A DNA stretch of 64,000 bases, from contig CM046858.1 in NCBI GenBank assembly GCA_025617745.1, positions 49,724,925 through 49,788,924 on the forward strand. The letters run 5' to 3'. The position numbers were made by a program, and so were the translations under genes. Source of the stretch: Heliocidaris erythrogramma (lineage: Eukaryota; Echinodermata; Echinoidea; Camarodonta; Echinometridae). The notes under the pieces were generated by a model that saw only the letters and a program-made list of their open reading frames with translations, did no database searches and was not told the origin of the DNA. This document shows, piece by piece, positions 10,537 through 20,280 of the stretch. Numbering within the stretch: the stretch's first letter is position 1; each line of letters begins with the position of its first letter.

Positions 10537-13500
10537 TTAAATATTTATTTGTTCCCATTTCAGTAAATGTAACCCTATTTTACCATTTTTTATTGCTGAT
10601 TCCTTTTCTCGATCTTTATAATCTAAAATCATCTTTAAAATTTTGTTCATTGAAGGAAGCACTCCTGATGATCTGGAAAAATATATAATATATTTCATCA
10701 TAAATATAATAGAATTACACATTTTGATTCTATGAGAGTTTCCTTCTATCCCTACAAATATTAAATTCCAATTGCTAATGTCTATTTCCCTCAAATCCAG
10801 AGTACTTATGATTTCTTGCCAAGTTCGTTGCACTTGTTCACAAAGCAAAAATAAGTGTGGATACGTCTCCTCCTCCTTTTTACAAAATGAGCATAATTTA
10901 TCAGGGACAAATCCAAATCTATAGAGGTGTTCTTTAGTATATAAAGCGCCATGTAATGACTTGTATTGAAATTCTCTATGTTTACTGCAAATCACTGTAC
11001 GGCCTACTCTCAAAAATATTTCTTTAATTTCTTTCTTATCATAATTATATTGACTATGTCCATCTCGTACTTGTAAATCATAATCTTCCTGAAATTGTCT
11101 AATGAAATAATTATACATTTTCCTGGATTTCAAATTAGACAATGTGCCAATTTGCCCCCCAATATTTAATCTAATATTAAAGTTATGAATGTCAACCTGC
11201 ATATGATCTCTCATTTTCCAATCGTTTGGAATAACTTTGAAGATATCATGAATTTTCAATAATCCTTTGCTTTCAATACCTAACCTGCAAAAGTGTGAAT
11301 GCGGTTTCATATGTATTCCATCCACTATATCAGCTATTTGGACAACCCCCTTCTTTAACAAGTCCTCATGAAAAATCATTTTATTTCTACTGCAAATATT
11401 TTTATTGTTGAAGAGAATGGGATTGATTTTATCTTCAAAATGTCTACATTTATCCAGTTCTTGCCATACTCTCAACATCTCTTTATAAAAAGGTGCCAAA
11501 TTTTTCAAAGTCATTTTATTTATATCATAATCGCATAAAAATATGAACCTTCCCCCGAATGCCCTACAACAATAATCAAAAGAAATCTTCCACCCTGAAT
11601 AGTTTTCTCCAGCATAGAGTAGCCATTTAACCCACATAACCCTTTGAGCTTTAATAAATGTTTCATAATTTGTCATTCTTAAACCTCCAAACTCATATTC
11701 CTGATACATAATTTTCCTTTTAATTCTGTCTTTCCCATTCCAAATAAAATCAAAAGAAATACGTTCCACTTCCTCTAGAATATATTTTGGAACAGTAATT
11801 AGAGTAGAGACGTAATTAAATTTTGACAAAACGTAAGTCTTCAAAAGTTGGATTTTACCCATTATCGTTAAATCCCTTTGCTTCCACCAACCTACAAGTC
11901 TTTTTATTTTACTTAATATCTCTTTGTAATTTAAATCCTCTTTCCGTTTCAAATTTCTTGTAAAGTATATCCCCAATATTTTCACTTCATCAACGAAATT
12001 CCCAAACAACTGAACTCCAGATATTTCAGTTTCTTCACCCAACCACACAAAATTGGTTTTTTCCTTATTAACCTTTAAACCACTAATTTTTTCAAAAGCT
12101 TCAAAAATTTGTTGTACCCTTTGAATGGATTCCTTGTCTTGTAAAAAAAGTGTTATATCATCTGCATATAATATTTGTTTAATTTCACTCTGACCTAATT
12201 TAATCCCTCTAATATTGTTATCATTTCGAATATACAATGTCAGTATTTCTATAGCCAGTACAAATAAATATGGCGAAAGTGGATCCCCTTGCCTTACCCC
12301 CCTTTTTATATCAAAATAACCAGTTGAGTGACCACCGTTCATCACACAACTACTTATATCATTGTACAAAATCTTTATCCATGAGCTAAAAATATCACCA
12401 AAACCAAAAACTTTTAAGACGTGCAATAAAAATTGATGAGAAATTGAATCAAATGCTTTCTCAAAATCCACTGCAGCTAAGAACCCTATTGTATGATCTA
12501 AAGAATAAAAGAACATATCATCTATCAGGCGTACTGCCTCCCCTATATTTCTGTTTTTTATATATCCTACTTGATCAAAGTGTATTATTTCTCCAAGAAC
12601 TTCTTTTATCCTTTTGGCTAACACTTTAGATAAAATCTTATAATCTACATTTAAAAGTGTTATTGGTCTGTAATTCTTTATCTGGAGATTGTCTTTGCCT
12701 TCTTTTTCGATAAGTGTTATTACCCCTTGCTTTTGTGAACTAGATAATTCCCCCCTTTCATAAGCTTCATTCAAAGCACCCATCAACATACCACCCAAAA
12801 CAGGCCAGAATGTACAATAAAATTCTGCCGTGAAACCATCATTTCCAGGTGATTTGTTCCACTTTAGTTCTTTCAAGGCATTATAGCATTCTGCGTTTGT
12901 CATTTTACCTTCACAAAAAAGTTTACTGTTTTCACTTAATTTTTGTACATCTCTAAAAAATACACTGTTACTTATGTCCATATCGTTTTCTTTCAAAGCA
13001 TATAAGTTTTCATAAAAATTCTTTATGATTTTTGAAATTTTATTTTTATCCTTTATAATATTCCTATCTTCGTCATAAATTTCACAAATTACGCTTCTCT
13101 TTTTGTTAGTTTTTAACAGCTGCTCAAAATACTCTACATTCTTCTCCCCTTCTTCAGACCATGGTGCTCGAGACCGCACCTTAACCCCCTGTCGTACAAA
13201 GTCGAATAATTTTTCTAATTCCTTCTTTTTCTCATCAATCTTATCACTTATCATCTTCGTAGGTGTTTCTAACATCTGATTTTCTAAATCCTTAATGTCC
13301 ATTTCTAATTTTCCAATATTATCCTTTCTCATTTTAGCCTTCTCACTAGAATATTTTATAATATATTGTCTTAATTTCATTTTAACGAAATCCCATAATA
13401 TGATTTTATTAGAAATTTGACTTCCCCATGTATCCTCTAGTTCTTTTATTTTACAATTCACTTTATCCACAAATTCTTTATCCAAACATAAACTGTTGTT

Positions 13501-14277
13501 GAATTTCCAATATGATTTTCCAAAAGCATAATCAAGTTTAGAATCTCCCAGCGATATACTAATACCAGAGTGATCTGGCGTAACTGAGACTAAAATACCA
13601 CAATTTTTCACATTGGTTTCTAGCGTAGAAGAGATAAAAATGTAATCTAGTCTAGTCTGAACCACTGGGTTTTTCTGCCTAAATGTAAATTGTTTTTTAT
13701 TTGGATTTCTTTTCCTCCATATGTCTATAAGATCAAATTTATCCAAAATACCCAATAACGCATCCCTACTCTTACTTTTTGACATAGTTTTTAACCCAAA
13801 ATAATCTAACGCCATATTCATTATAACATTAAAATCCCCTCCTATTAGTATTTTGTATCCATTCTCGATTAGTCTGGACATAACTCTATCTAGTTCTAAA
13901 AAAAACTCACATTGTATCTTTTCTTTGTCCCTTGTAGGCGAATAGACATTTCCCAAAATTATTTTTTCACCCTGAATTTGCCCTTTGATAAAGATATATC
14001 TCCCCTCTTCGTCCACCAACATATGTTCCACTTTGATTTCTAAGTCCGTCCCAAACATAACAGCTACCCCCTTGCTATGATTAGTACCATGACTGAATAC
14101 CCCATGACCACCCCAATCTAACTTCCATCTCTCCTCAATATCTTCAGTACTAAACGTTTCCTGAAGGAATACAATGCTACTTCTTTTCGTTTTACACCAT
14201 TCAAAGACCCTTGCCCTTTTTGCTGCATCCCTAATTCCCCTTACATTAACCGAAGTTAAAGTAAAATTAACAACCAT
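10537..14277 (-). CDS. LINE ORF2: endonuclease / reverse transcriptase, 1246 aa
   Basis: ORF2 of a non-LTR retrotransposon would nick target DNA and copy its RNA at the nick. The apurinic-like endonuclease fills roughly residues 1-240: SVNVRG (N11), FLQETF (E40), NVYSPTR (Y112), GGDFN (D148, N150), RLDYIF (D211) and TPDHSG (D235, H236), all expected catalytic or binding positions. The reverse transcriptase follows: KNYRPITLLN, the AVDFEKAFDS block with the first catalytic Asp, GVRQGDPLSPYLF, and YADD at residues 704-707. A C-x2-C-x8-H-x4-C motif starts at C1129, as in the carboxyl-terminal zinc-binding region of L1-type ORF2. No stop or frameshift interrupts the 1246 codons. The ATG at 14277 is the first in frame and places the endonuclease right at the amino terminus. 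Confidence 0.95.
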   Translation of the reverse strand: MVVNFTLTSVNVRGIRDAAKRARVFEWCKTKRSSIVFLQETFSTEDIEERWKLDWGGHGVFSHGTNHSKGVAVMFGTDLEIKVEHMLVDEEGRYIFIKGQIQGEKIILGNVYSPTRDKEKIQCEFFLELDRVMSRLIENGYKILIGGDFNVIMNMALDYFGLKTMSKSKSRDALLGILDKFDLIDIWRKRNPNKKQFTFRQKNPVVQTRLDYIFISSTLETNVKNCGILVSVTPDHSGISISLGDSKLDYAFGKSYWKFNNSLCLDKEFVDKVNCKIKELEDTWGSQISNKIILWDFVKMKLRQYIIKYSSEKAKMRKDNIGKLEMDIKDLENQMLETPTKMISDKIDEKKKELEKLFDFVRQGVKVRSRAPWSEEGEKNVEYFEQLLKTNKKRSVICEIYDEDRNIIKDKNKISKIIKNFYENLYALKENDMDISNSVFFRDVQKLSENSKLFCEGKMTNAECYNALKELKWNKSPGNDGFTAEFYCTFWPVLGGMLMGALNEAYERGELSSSQKQGVITLIEKEGKDNLQIKNYRPITLLNVDYKILSKVLAKRIKEVLGEIIHFDQVGYIKNRNIGEAVRLIDDMFFYSLDHTIGFLAAVDFEKAFDSISHQFLLHVLKVFGFGDIFSSWIKILYNDISSCVMNGGHSTGYFDIKRGVRQGDPLSPYLFVLAIEILTLYIRNDNNIRGIKLGQSEIKQILYADDITLFLQDKESIQRVQQIFEAFEKISGLKVNKEKTNFVWLGEETEISGVQLFGNFVDEVKILGIYFTRNLKRKEDLNYKEILSKIKRLVGWWKQRDLTIMGKIQLLKTYVLSKFNYVSTLITVPKYILEEVERISFDFIWNGKDRIKRKIMYQEYEFGGLRMTNYETFIKAQRVMWVKWLLYAGENYSGWKISFDYCCRAFGGRFIFLCDYDINKMTLKNLAPFYKEMLRVWQELDKCRHFEDKINPILFNNKNICSRNKMIFHEDLLKKGVVQIADIVDGIHMKPHSHFCRLGIESKGLLKIHDIFKVIPNDWKMRDHMQVDIHNFNIRLNIGGQIGTLSNLKSRKMYNYFIRQFQEDYDLQVRDGHSQYNYDKKEIKEIFLRVGRTVICSKHREFQYKSLHGALYTKEHLYRFGFVPDKLCSFCKKEEETYPHLFLLCEQVQRTWQEIISTLDLREIDISNWNLIFVGIEGNSHRIKMCNSIIFMMKYIIYFSRSSGVLPSMNKILKMILDYKDREKESAIKNGKIGLHLLKWEQINI

Positions 14278-15744
14278 TATGGATATATTTTAAAAGAGGC
14301 TGAAAGTACATACAGTATCACTGGCAGCATCAGTCCCACATTGAAATAATTCACCGAAAGAAATGTGAATGCGAGCAGAAACCGGATTGTCCCCCCAAAC
14401 CCCTCTCCTCCGTACACAAAGATCCATCCCTGTAGCCCACCGTACATGTAAATGATAAAATCTCTTGATGTTACTGTCCTGCCTCCTCCCCCCACCCCTT
14501 GTGGCATTGATTTCTCCCACCATACCTTACCATAAAAGTCAACCTCCCAGTAAACAAGTCTATCAACGCCGAAAACCTTTCAGGGCATGTCATTCCTTTA
14601 ACATTCTCATACCAACTGTGATAACTCCTTGCTCATACCATGTCATTCATTTAACATTCTTATACGAACATGAAATAATCGACTCCGTTAATCCCAAGAT
14701 TAAAACTCAGGCAAAGTCTTTTATACTGGGCCACGCCCTTAATTGGACGTGAAAATGCCAAACATATTCCACATCTCAATCAGTGTAAATAGATTCCCTT
14801 GTACCAATTAGTGTTATCTTGTATTCTTCCATTGAAATATCACCTTTTGGCACCAAAGCATCATTTGCATTTTACACAGTATATATAGATCAACAGAATC
14901 TGATGCCAGCCCCTCAATTGCATAACTTTTAAAAAGTCTTTTTTTTTTTTCAAATACCTTAAAGAAACGAGATATACATGCATTAAATCCCCCTTCACTA
15001 CATGCAAATCCTAGAAATTCCGACTATAAAATTTGCCTTTTGACGCTGAATCGCATCCATCTGCCAAGCACAATAAAGAGGGACAAAACATGAAACATCC
15101 CTGGGTCGTGCCCATTTAAAAGGGCTGGCACGATTCCAAGTTTCAATATAACAATTCATACTATCAATTCCATGAATGTTTTGACATTAACCTAACGTAT
15201 GAATAAGCAAACCTATCTCAGGACTCAAAAATACAAATGGTGCCCTTGAACCAAATACCATCCATGAAAATGAATTCTTTGAAACCCCAGGCTTAAATAG
15301 TTACAACAAAAATACAAGCTGGGGGCAATGATCTTACACATTTATGTACATGTACATAATAGCTTTCTGCATACACATTGTACGTAATAAATAGCTTGCT
15401 GCATACACACATTAATCCCCTTCCTACATGTATGCATTTAAGCTTAGGAACTCCGATAACAAAACTTGCCCCCAAAGTATGCAAAAAGTTTCATTATGCA
15501 AAATACCATGCCTTGTCATGAAACATAATTTTGTTTTCCATGAAATTCGCATGCATAATTTAACATCGAAGGTAGAATATATTTTGTATTTGATATTCCT
15601 TTTTTTTTTTTCCTTCTTCCTTTTCCCTTCTTTCTTTTTTAAAATTTTTGTTGTTGTTTTTGGAAGGATTGGGGAAAATTTTCTGAAACCCAAGATCGTA
15701 AACGTGTATACAAAATATAACTTGAAATTCACAGTAAAATCTTC
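14278..15744 (-). other. LINE inter-ORF spacer, unique part
   Basis: About 1.5 kb upstream of ORF2 in the LINE has no recognisable ORF. Two short blocks around 14580-14660 share CATTC-TTTAACATTCT-ATAC wording and may be decayed repeats. A poly(T)/poly(A) stretch lies at 15600-15650. It is unlike the short spacers usual in L1/Tx1 elements. Confidence 0.5.
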
Positions 15745-18120
15745 CATTAGCAAATTATATCAGCCAGTTATAGCACATCTGTCCATCATAACTAATATTA
15801 TAGTCCACCATTTCTACCATGACTATTAACTCATTTCTAAACTCATGTCTAAGCATACAATAACACAGAAAATTCATCCTGAAATGCTTATCCATTTTTT
15901 TTTTCTTTCCTCTTTCTTTTTCCTTTGACCTTTCCATGCACATATGCATTATATCAGCCAGTTATAGCACATCTGTCCATCATAACTAATATTATAATAG
16001 TCCACCATTTCTCCCATGACTATTAACTCATACCTAAACTCTTGCCTTTATCCTTTCCCGATATGCATTATATCAGCCAGTTATAGCACATCTGTCCATC
16101 ATAACTAATATTATAGTCCACCATTTCTACCAAGACTATTAACTCATTTCTAACTCGTGTCTAAGCATACAATAACACAGAAAATTCATCCTGAATTGCT
16201 TATCAATTTTTTTTTTCTTTTCCTTTCCCTCTTTCCTTTTCCCATGCCAGATATGCATTATATCAGCCAGTTATAGCACATCTGTCCATCATAACTAATA
16301 TTATAGTCCACCATTTCTACCAAGACTATTAACTCATTTCTAAACTCATGTCTAAGCATACAATAACACAGAAAATTCATCCTGAAATGCTTATCCATTT
16401 TTTTTTTCTTTCCCCTTTCTTTTTCCTTTGACCTTTCCATGCACATATGCATTATATCAGCCAGTTATAGCACATCTGTCCATCATAACTAATATTATAG
16501 TCCACCATTTCTCCCATGACTATTAACTCATACCTAAACTCATGTCTAAGCATACAATGACACAGAAAGATTTATCCTGAAATGCTTATCATTTTTCTTC
16601 CGCTCCCTTTCCAGCTTTGCGTTATATCAGCCAATTATAGCACCAGTTATAGCATAACTAATATTATAGTAGTCCACCATTTCTGCCATGACTTATCTCA
16701 TACCTAAACTCTTGTCTAAGCATACAATAACACAGAAAATTCATCCTGAAATGGTTATCAATTTTTTTTTTCTTTCCCTCTTTCTTTTTCCCATGCCAGA
16801 TATGCATTATATCAGCCAGTTATAGCACATCTGTCCATCATAACTAATATTATAGTCCACCATTTCTACCAAGACTATTAACTCATTTCTAAACTCATGT
16901 CTAAGCATACAATAACACAGAAAATTCATCCTGAAATGCTTATCCATTTTTTTTTTCTTTCCTCTTTCTTTTTCCTTTGACCTTTCCATGCACATATGCA
17001 TTATATCAGCCAGTTATAGCACATCTGTCCATCATAACTAATATTATAGTCCACCATTTCTACCAAGACTATTAACTCATTTCTAAACTCATGTCTAAGC
17101 ATACAATGACACAGAAAGATTTATCCCGAAATGCTTATAATTTTTCTTTTTTCTTTCCTCTTTCTTTTTCCTTTGACCTTTCCATGCACATATGCGTTAT
17201 ATCAGCCAATTATAGCACCAGTTATAGCATAACTAATATTATAGTAGTCCACCATTTCTGCCATGACTTATCTCATACCTAAACTCTTGTCTAAGCATAC
17301 AATAACACAGAAAATTCATCCTGAAATGGTTATCAATTTTTTTTTTCTTTCCCTCTTTCCTTTTCCCTGTTTCCTTTTCCCTTTCCAGATATGCATTATA
17401 TCAGCCAGTTATAGCACATCTGTCCATCATAACTAATGTTATAGTCCACCATTTCTCCCATGACTATTAACTCATTTCTAAACTCATGTCTAAGCATACA
17501 ATAACACAGAAAATTCATCCTGAAGTGCTTATCAATTTTTTTTTTTCTTTCCTCTTCTTTCTTTTTCCTTTTACCTTTCCATGCAGATATGCATATCAGC
17601 CAGTTATAGCACATCTGTCCATCATAACTAAAATTATAGTCCACCATTTCTCCCATGACTATTAACTCATTTTTAAACTCATGTCTAAGCATACAATAAC
17701 ACAGAAAATTCATCCTGAAATGCTTATCAATTTTTTTTTCTTTCCTCTTCTTTCTTTTTCCTTTTACCTTTCCATGCAGATATGCATTATATTAGCCAGT
17801 TATACCACATCTGTCCATCATAACTAATATTATAATAGTCCACCATTTCTCAATGACTGTTAACTCATCCCTAAACTCATGTCTAAGCATACAATGACAC
17901 AGAAAATTCATCCTGAAATGGTTATCAATTTTTCTTTTCCTTTCCCTCTTTCCTTTATCTTTTCCCGATATGCATTATATCAACAAGTTATAGCACATCT
18001 GTCTATCATAACTAATATTATAGTCCACCATTTCTACCAAGACTATTAACTCATATCTAAGCTCCTGTCTAAGCATACAATAACACAGAAAATTCATCTT
18101 GAAATGCTTATAAATTTTTT
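15745..18120 (-). repeat. ~13-unit tandem array inside the LINE, between ORF1 and ORF2
   Basis: Units recur at about 15751, 15955, 16073, 16262, 16456, 16625, 16809, 17005, 17197, 17399, 17597, 17791 and 17978, so spacing is about 118-204 bp and averages about 182 bp. Each contains TATCAGCCAGTTATAGCACA, CATCATAACTAATATTATAG, AGTCCACCATTTCT, ACAATAACACAGAAAATTCA and a long T/C-rich run. Units differ by small deletions and substitutions. On the LINE sense strand the run is A/G-rich and each unit can be read as a ~64-codon open frame. These repeated frames are probably a by-product of low stop density. Confidence 0.9.
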
Positions 18121-18444
18121 TCCCCCTTCTCTTTCCTCCCAACATTTCCCCCCAACATTTCCCCCTAAACTAAAGTTTAACATGCTATAAGTTCACCGTA
18201 TCTCATGTTCACACATATTTATGAGAAGAAAAAAAAAAAAAAAAGAACTTAGCGTGAGATGTATATCACTCAGACTTTCCTTTTCCTTTCCCCTTTTCTT
18301 TCTCTCCTATAAAAGTATCCATGTTTCTTTAGCTTTTTTTCCTCTCTCTATTTCCTGTCTTCTTTCTTTTGATTTCCTCACCTAATTCCTTCCTTCGCTC
18401 ATAATTTGTGTTTTCATCCACAGCAAACAATGATCCCTTGAATA
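18121..18444 (-). other. Pyrimidine-rich stretch downstream of LINE ORF1
   Basis: This C/T-rich sequence (A/G-rich on the LINE sense strand) with an A-run near 18228-18244 links the tandem array to the end of ORF1. No gene is seen. Confidence 0.6.
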
Positions 18445-19260
18445 CTAGTGCTCAGACTCAGGTACCTTCAGTTTCAGCTTCTCAAGAAATTTTGATTGCT
18501 CTTTTCTTTGTAGGTGCTTTCCATCCACATATAACTTAGTCGGATCCTGTCTGGAAAAGTGAGCCTTCATTCCCGCTTTTTTTGCTTCCTTTAGAACCTC
18601 AAGTTGTTCTCTCCTTTCTCGTCTCACACTCAGTGGTAAGTCGTCTGTCACCGCAAGCCTGGTTCCCTTAAGGTGAAACGCGTTGGTCATGATCCTCAAC
18701 TTGTCTGGAAACCGAAGCACTCTCCCCTTAATTGGCCTTGGCTTCGATGGACCAGCAACACGATGACATCGTTGGAATTCAAAGTTCTCAACTTCTTGTG
18801 GGTCAATTTTCATTTTTTCCTTCAAAAATGTCCGTATCACAGTGTCAATATTTTCATTTTCCTCCTCCTTTAATCCATGAAAAACCACGTTTTCTCGTGC
18901 AACATAAACTTGAAGCCTCTCTATTTCCTTCCTCATTTCCTGTTTGCTTTCTAACAACTCTTGCTCAATTCGTGGTATGGTTTCTTTCTTCAGTTCTTCT
19001 ATTTCTGCTGTCGTGAACTTCAGTGAATCCATAATCTCCGTTATCTTTTCATTCATTTTTACAATCTTCTCTCCTGTACCCCGTATCTCATTTTGAAGTC
19101 CATCCTCGACCTGACTTAATTTCGCCAGCATTATTCGCGATTGTTTTTCCACGATAGACTCTACATCCATAGCTGTTATACTAGTAGTACCGGTATCCTT
19201 CTTTGTAGTATGAGCCACTGTAGGGCTTGTCCGTGGCCTTTTCTCACGTTGAGTAGCCAT
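18445..19260 (-). CDS. LINE ORF1: coiled-coil RNA-binding protein, 271 aa
   Basis: This looks like the nucleic-acid-binding ORF1 protein of an L1/Tx1-type LINE, which would coat the element RNA. A basic amino terminus (KRPRTSPTV) is followed by a Glu/Lys-rich segment at about residues 35-125 with coiled-coil character (EEIEELKKETIPRIEQELLE type heptads). An RRM-like domain follows at about 125-200 (NVVFHGLKEEENENIDTVI, then FQRCHRVAGPSKPRPIKGRV and VLRFPDKLRIM), and then a basic tail (SVRRERREQLEVLKEAKKAG). These are the usual L1 ORF1 parts in the usual order. The ATG at 19260 is 5'-most in frame, about 190 bp from the element's 5' boundary. It is intact, on the same strand as ORF2 and within the same AC-flanked unit. 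Confidence 0.85.
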   Translation of the reverse strand: MATQREKRPRTSPTVAHTTKKDTGTTSITAMDVESIVEKQSRIMLAKLSQVEDGLQNEIRGTGEKIVKMNEKITEIMDSLKFTTAEIEELKKETIPRIEQELLESKQEMRKEIERLQVYVARENVVFHGLKEEENENIDTVIRTFLKEKMKIDPQEVENFEFQRCHRVAGPSKPRPIKGRVLRFPDKLRIMTNAFHLKGTRLAVTDDLPLSVRRERREQLEVLKEAKKAGMKAHFSRQDPTKLYVDGKHLQRKEQSKFLEKLKLKVPESEH

Positions 19261-19448
19261 TGCATAAGCTTATTTTATGCAGTCTTGAGCCGAGGTATGA
19301 TCCCGGGACAGCTTCGGGGTACAGCGCGTGAAGAGTTCGTTGCTTTGTTATATTATAGCGACATCAGATTTAATCAAATTCCATGTGCAATCCAATGGGG
19401 CGGGAGGAGCGTGGCAGAACGACGTGCTATTCGGCTCGGGTCATTGAA

Positions 19449-19490
<42 letters not shown>
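19449..19490. repeat. (AC)n tract between the LINE 5' end and a second LINE fragment
   Basis: A pure AC run of about 40 bp sits directly between the LINE leader (GGTCATTGAAGG side) and the poly(T) of the 3' fragment at 19491. Confidence 0.95.
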
Positions 19491-19492
<2 letters not shown>

Positions 19493-19647
19493 TTTTTTGT
19501 TTTTGTTGATCTTTTATTTTCTCTCTTTTTCAAAATAAAGAATGTACAATTATATACAAATAAACAATATGAATTAACAATATTAACACAACTTACATAG
19601 TATCAATAATACAAATGAAAAAGAAAGTTTCATATATAACAAAGCAC

Positions 19648-19650
<3 letters not shown>
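19491..19650 (-). mobile_element. Severely 5'-truncated copy of the same LINE (3' end only)
   Basis: These ~158 bp match 10149-10306 base for base by eye, apart from the length of the terminal T run (8 against 9). They run from the A-rich tail through GAATGTACAATTATATACAA to AACAAAGCACCCC, where the match stops and an AC run begins. It is either a second, 5'-truncated insertion into the same AC tract or a duplication of the LINE 3' end by repeat-mediated exchange. Confidence 0.9.

Positions 19651-19692
<42 letters not shown>
19651..19692. repeat. (AC)n tract
   Basis: A pure AC run of about 42 bp separates the LINE 3' fragment from the first ~200-bp unit at 19693. Confidence 0.95.
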
Positions 19693-19693
<1 letters not shown>

Positions 19694-19887
19694 ACGTTTA
19701 CATGGCCTTACTTCCGAGGACAACTATTGTTCCTCTATTGTTACTCGTCCTCGGACAGTCGACGGAATAAAGCACAAATTCATTGTTCGACGTTCGAGGA
19801 CTATTGTCCGGCTTCCGAGGACCATTGTTGTCATGATTTTTTTTTTGTTCTCTGTCCGAAAATGTCCTCGGACATAATGCTAAACAA

Positions 19888-19923
<36 letters not shown>

Positions 19924-20115
19924 ACATGGCTTTACTTCCGAGGACAGCTATTGTTCCTCTATTGTTACTCGTCCTCGGACAGTCGACGGAATAAGGCATA
20001 AATTCATTGTTCGACGTTCGAGGACTATTGTCCGGCTTCCGAGGACCATTGTTGTCATGATTTTTTTTTTGTTCTCTGTCCGAAAATGTCCTCGGACATA
20101 ATGCTAAACAAACGC
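19693..20115. repeat. Two copies of a ~200-bp unit, each bordered by (AC)n
   Basis: Copy 1 spans about 19693-19891 and copy 2 about 19920-20115, with an AC run of about 28 bp between them and another AC run after copy 2 (to 20137). They differ at only a handful of positions. Each contains several GTCCTCGGAC/TTCCGAGGAC blocks, some arranged as inverted repeats, and a T-run followed by GTTCTCTGTCCG. I do not recognise the unit. It could be another AC-targeted element tail, or a segment duplicated by exchange between AC runs. Confidence 0.85.
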
Positions 20116-20136
20116 ACACACACACACCCTCACACA

Positions 20137-20280
20137 CATGTTCGGCCCAAACATTTCAGCTGTTTCTTGTTATATTTGGAATGTGAGGGCATTTGAAGAG
20201 CAATCCTTTTCAGGGGACAAGACTATAATAATCTTCCAAACTAACATAAAAAGAATGAGGAAGCTCAACCTTCTGTTTAA
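20137..20280 (+). mobile_element. Right half of the split family A element
   Basis: It starts at TGTTCGGCCCAAACATTTCA and runs through CAATCCTTTTCAGGGGACA to CTCAACCTTC, which is the continuation expected from the left half ending at 10082. The right terminus has a small internal deletion compared with the copies at 27630-27830 and 61620-61775. Confidence 0.85.

Larger units (their letters stand above)
10149..19448 (-). mobile_element. Two-ORF non-LTR retrotransposon (L1/Tx1-like) inserted in an (AC)n tract
   Basis: Read on the - strand, the order is an (GT)n tract, a ~190-bp GC-richer 5' leader starting CCTTCAATGACC, ORF1 (19260-18445), a long spacer with a tandem array (18120-15745), ORF2 (14277-10537), an AT-rich 3' UTR, an A-rich tail and another (GT)n tract. 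AATAAA on the - strand lies at 10177-10172. Both ORFs are uninterrupted, so the insertion is young or still functional. AC repeats at both ends instead of a unique target duplication suggest insertion into a dinucleotide repeat. Some Tx1-group LINEs are known to target microsatellites or RNA genes. The assignment to L1/Tx1 rests on a long APE-type endonuclease/RT ORF2 with a carboxyl-terminal CCHC-like motif and a separate coiled-coil ORF1. The 4.2-kb gap between ORFs is unusually long. Confidence 0.85.

Noticed and set aside
15755..17713. Repeated ~64-aa frames (MHMCMERSKEKERG...) on the - strand
   Set aside because: They are the same frame of each tandem unit in the LINE spacer. Several units break the frame, so conservation as protein is not supported.
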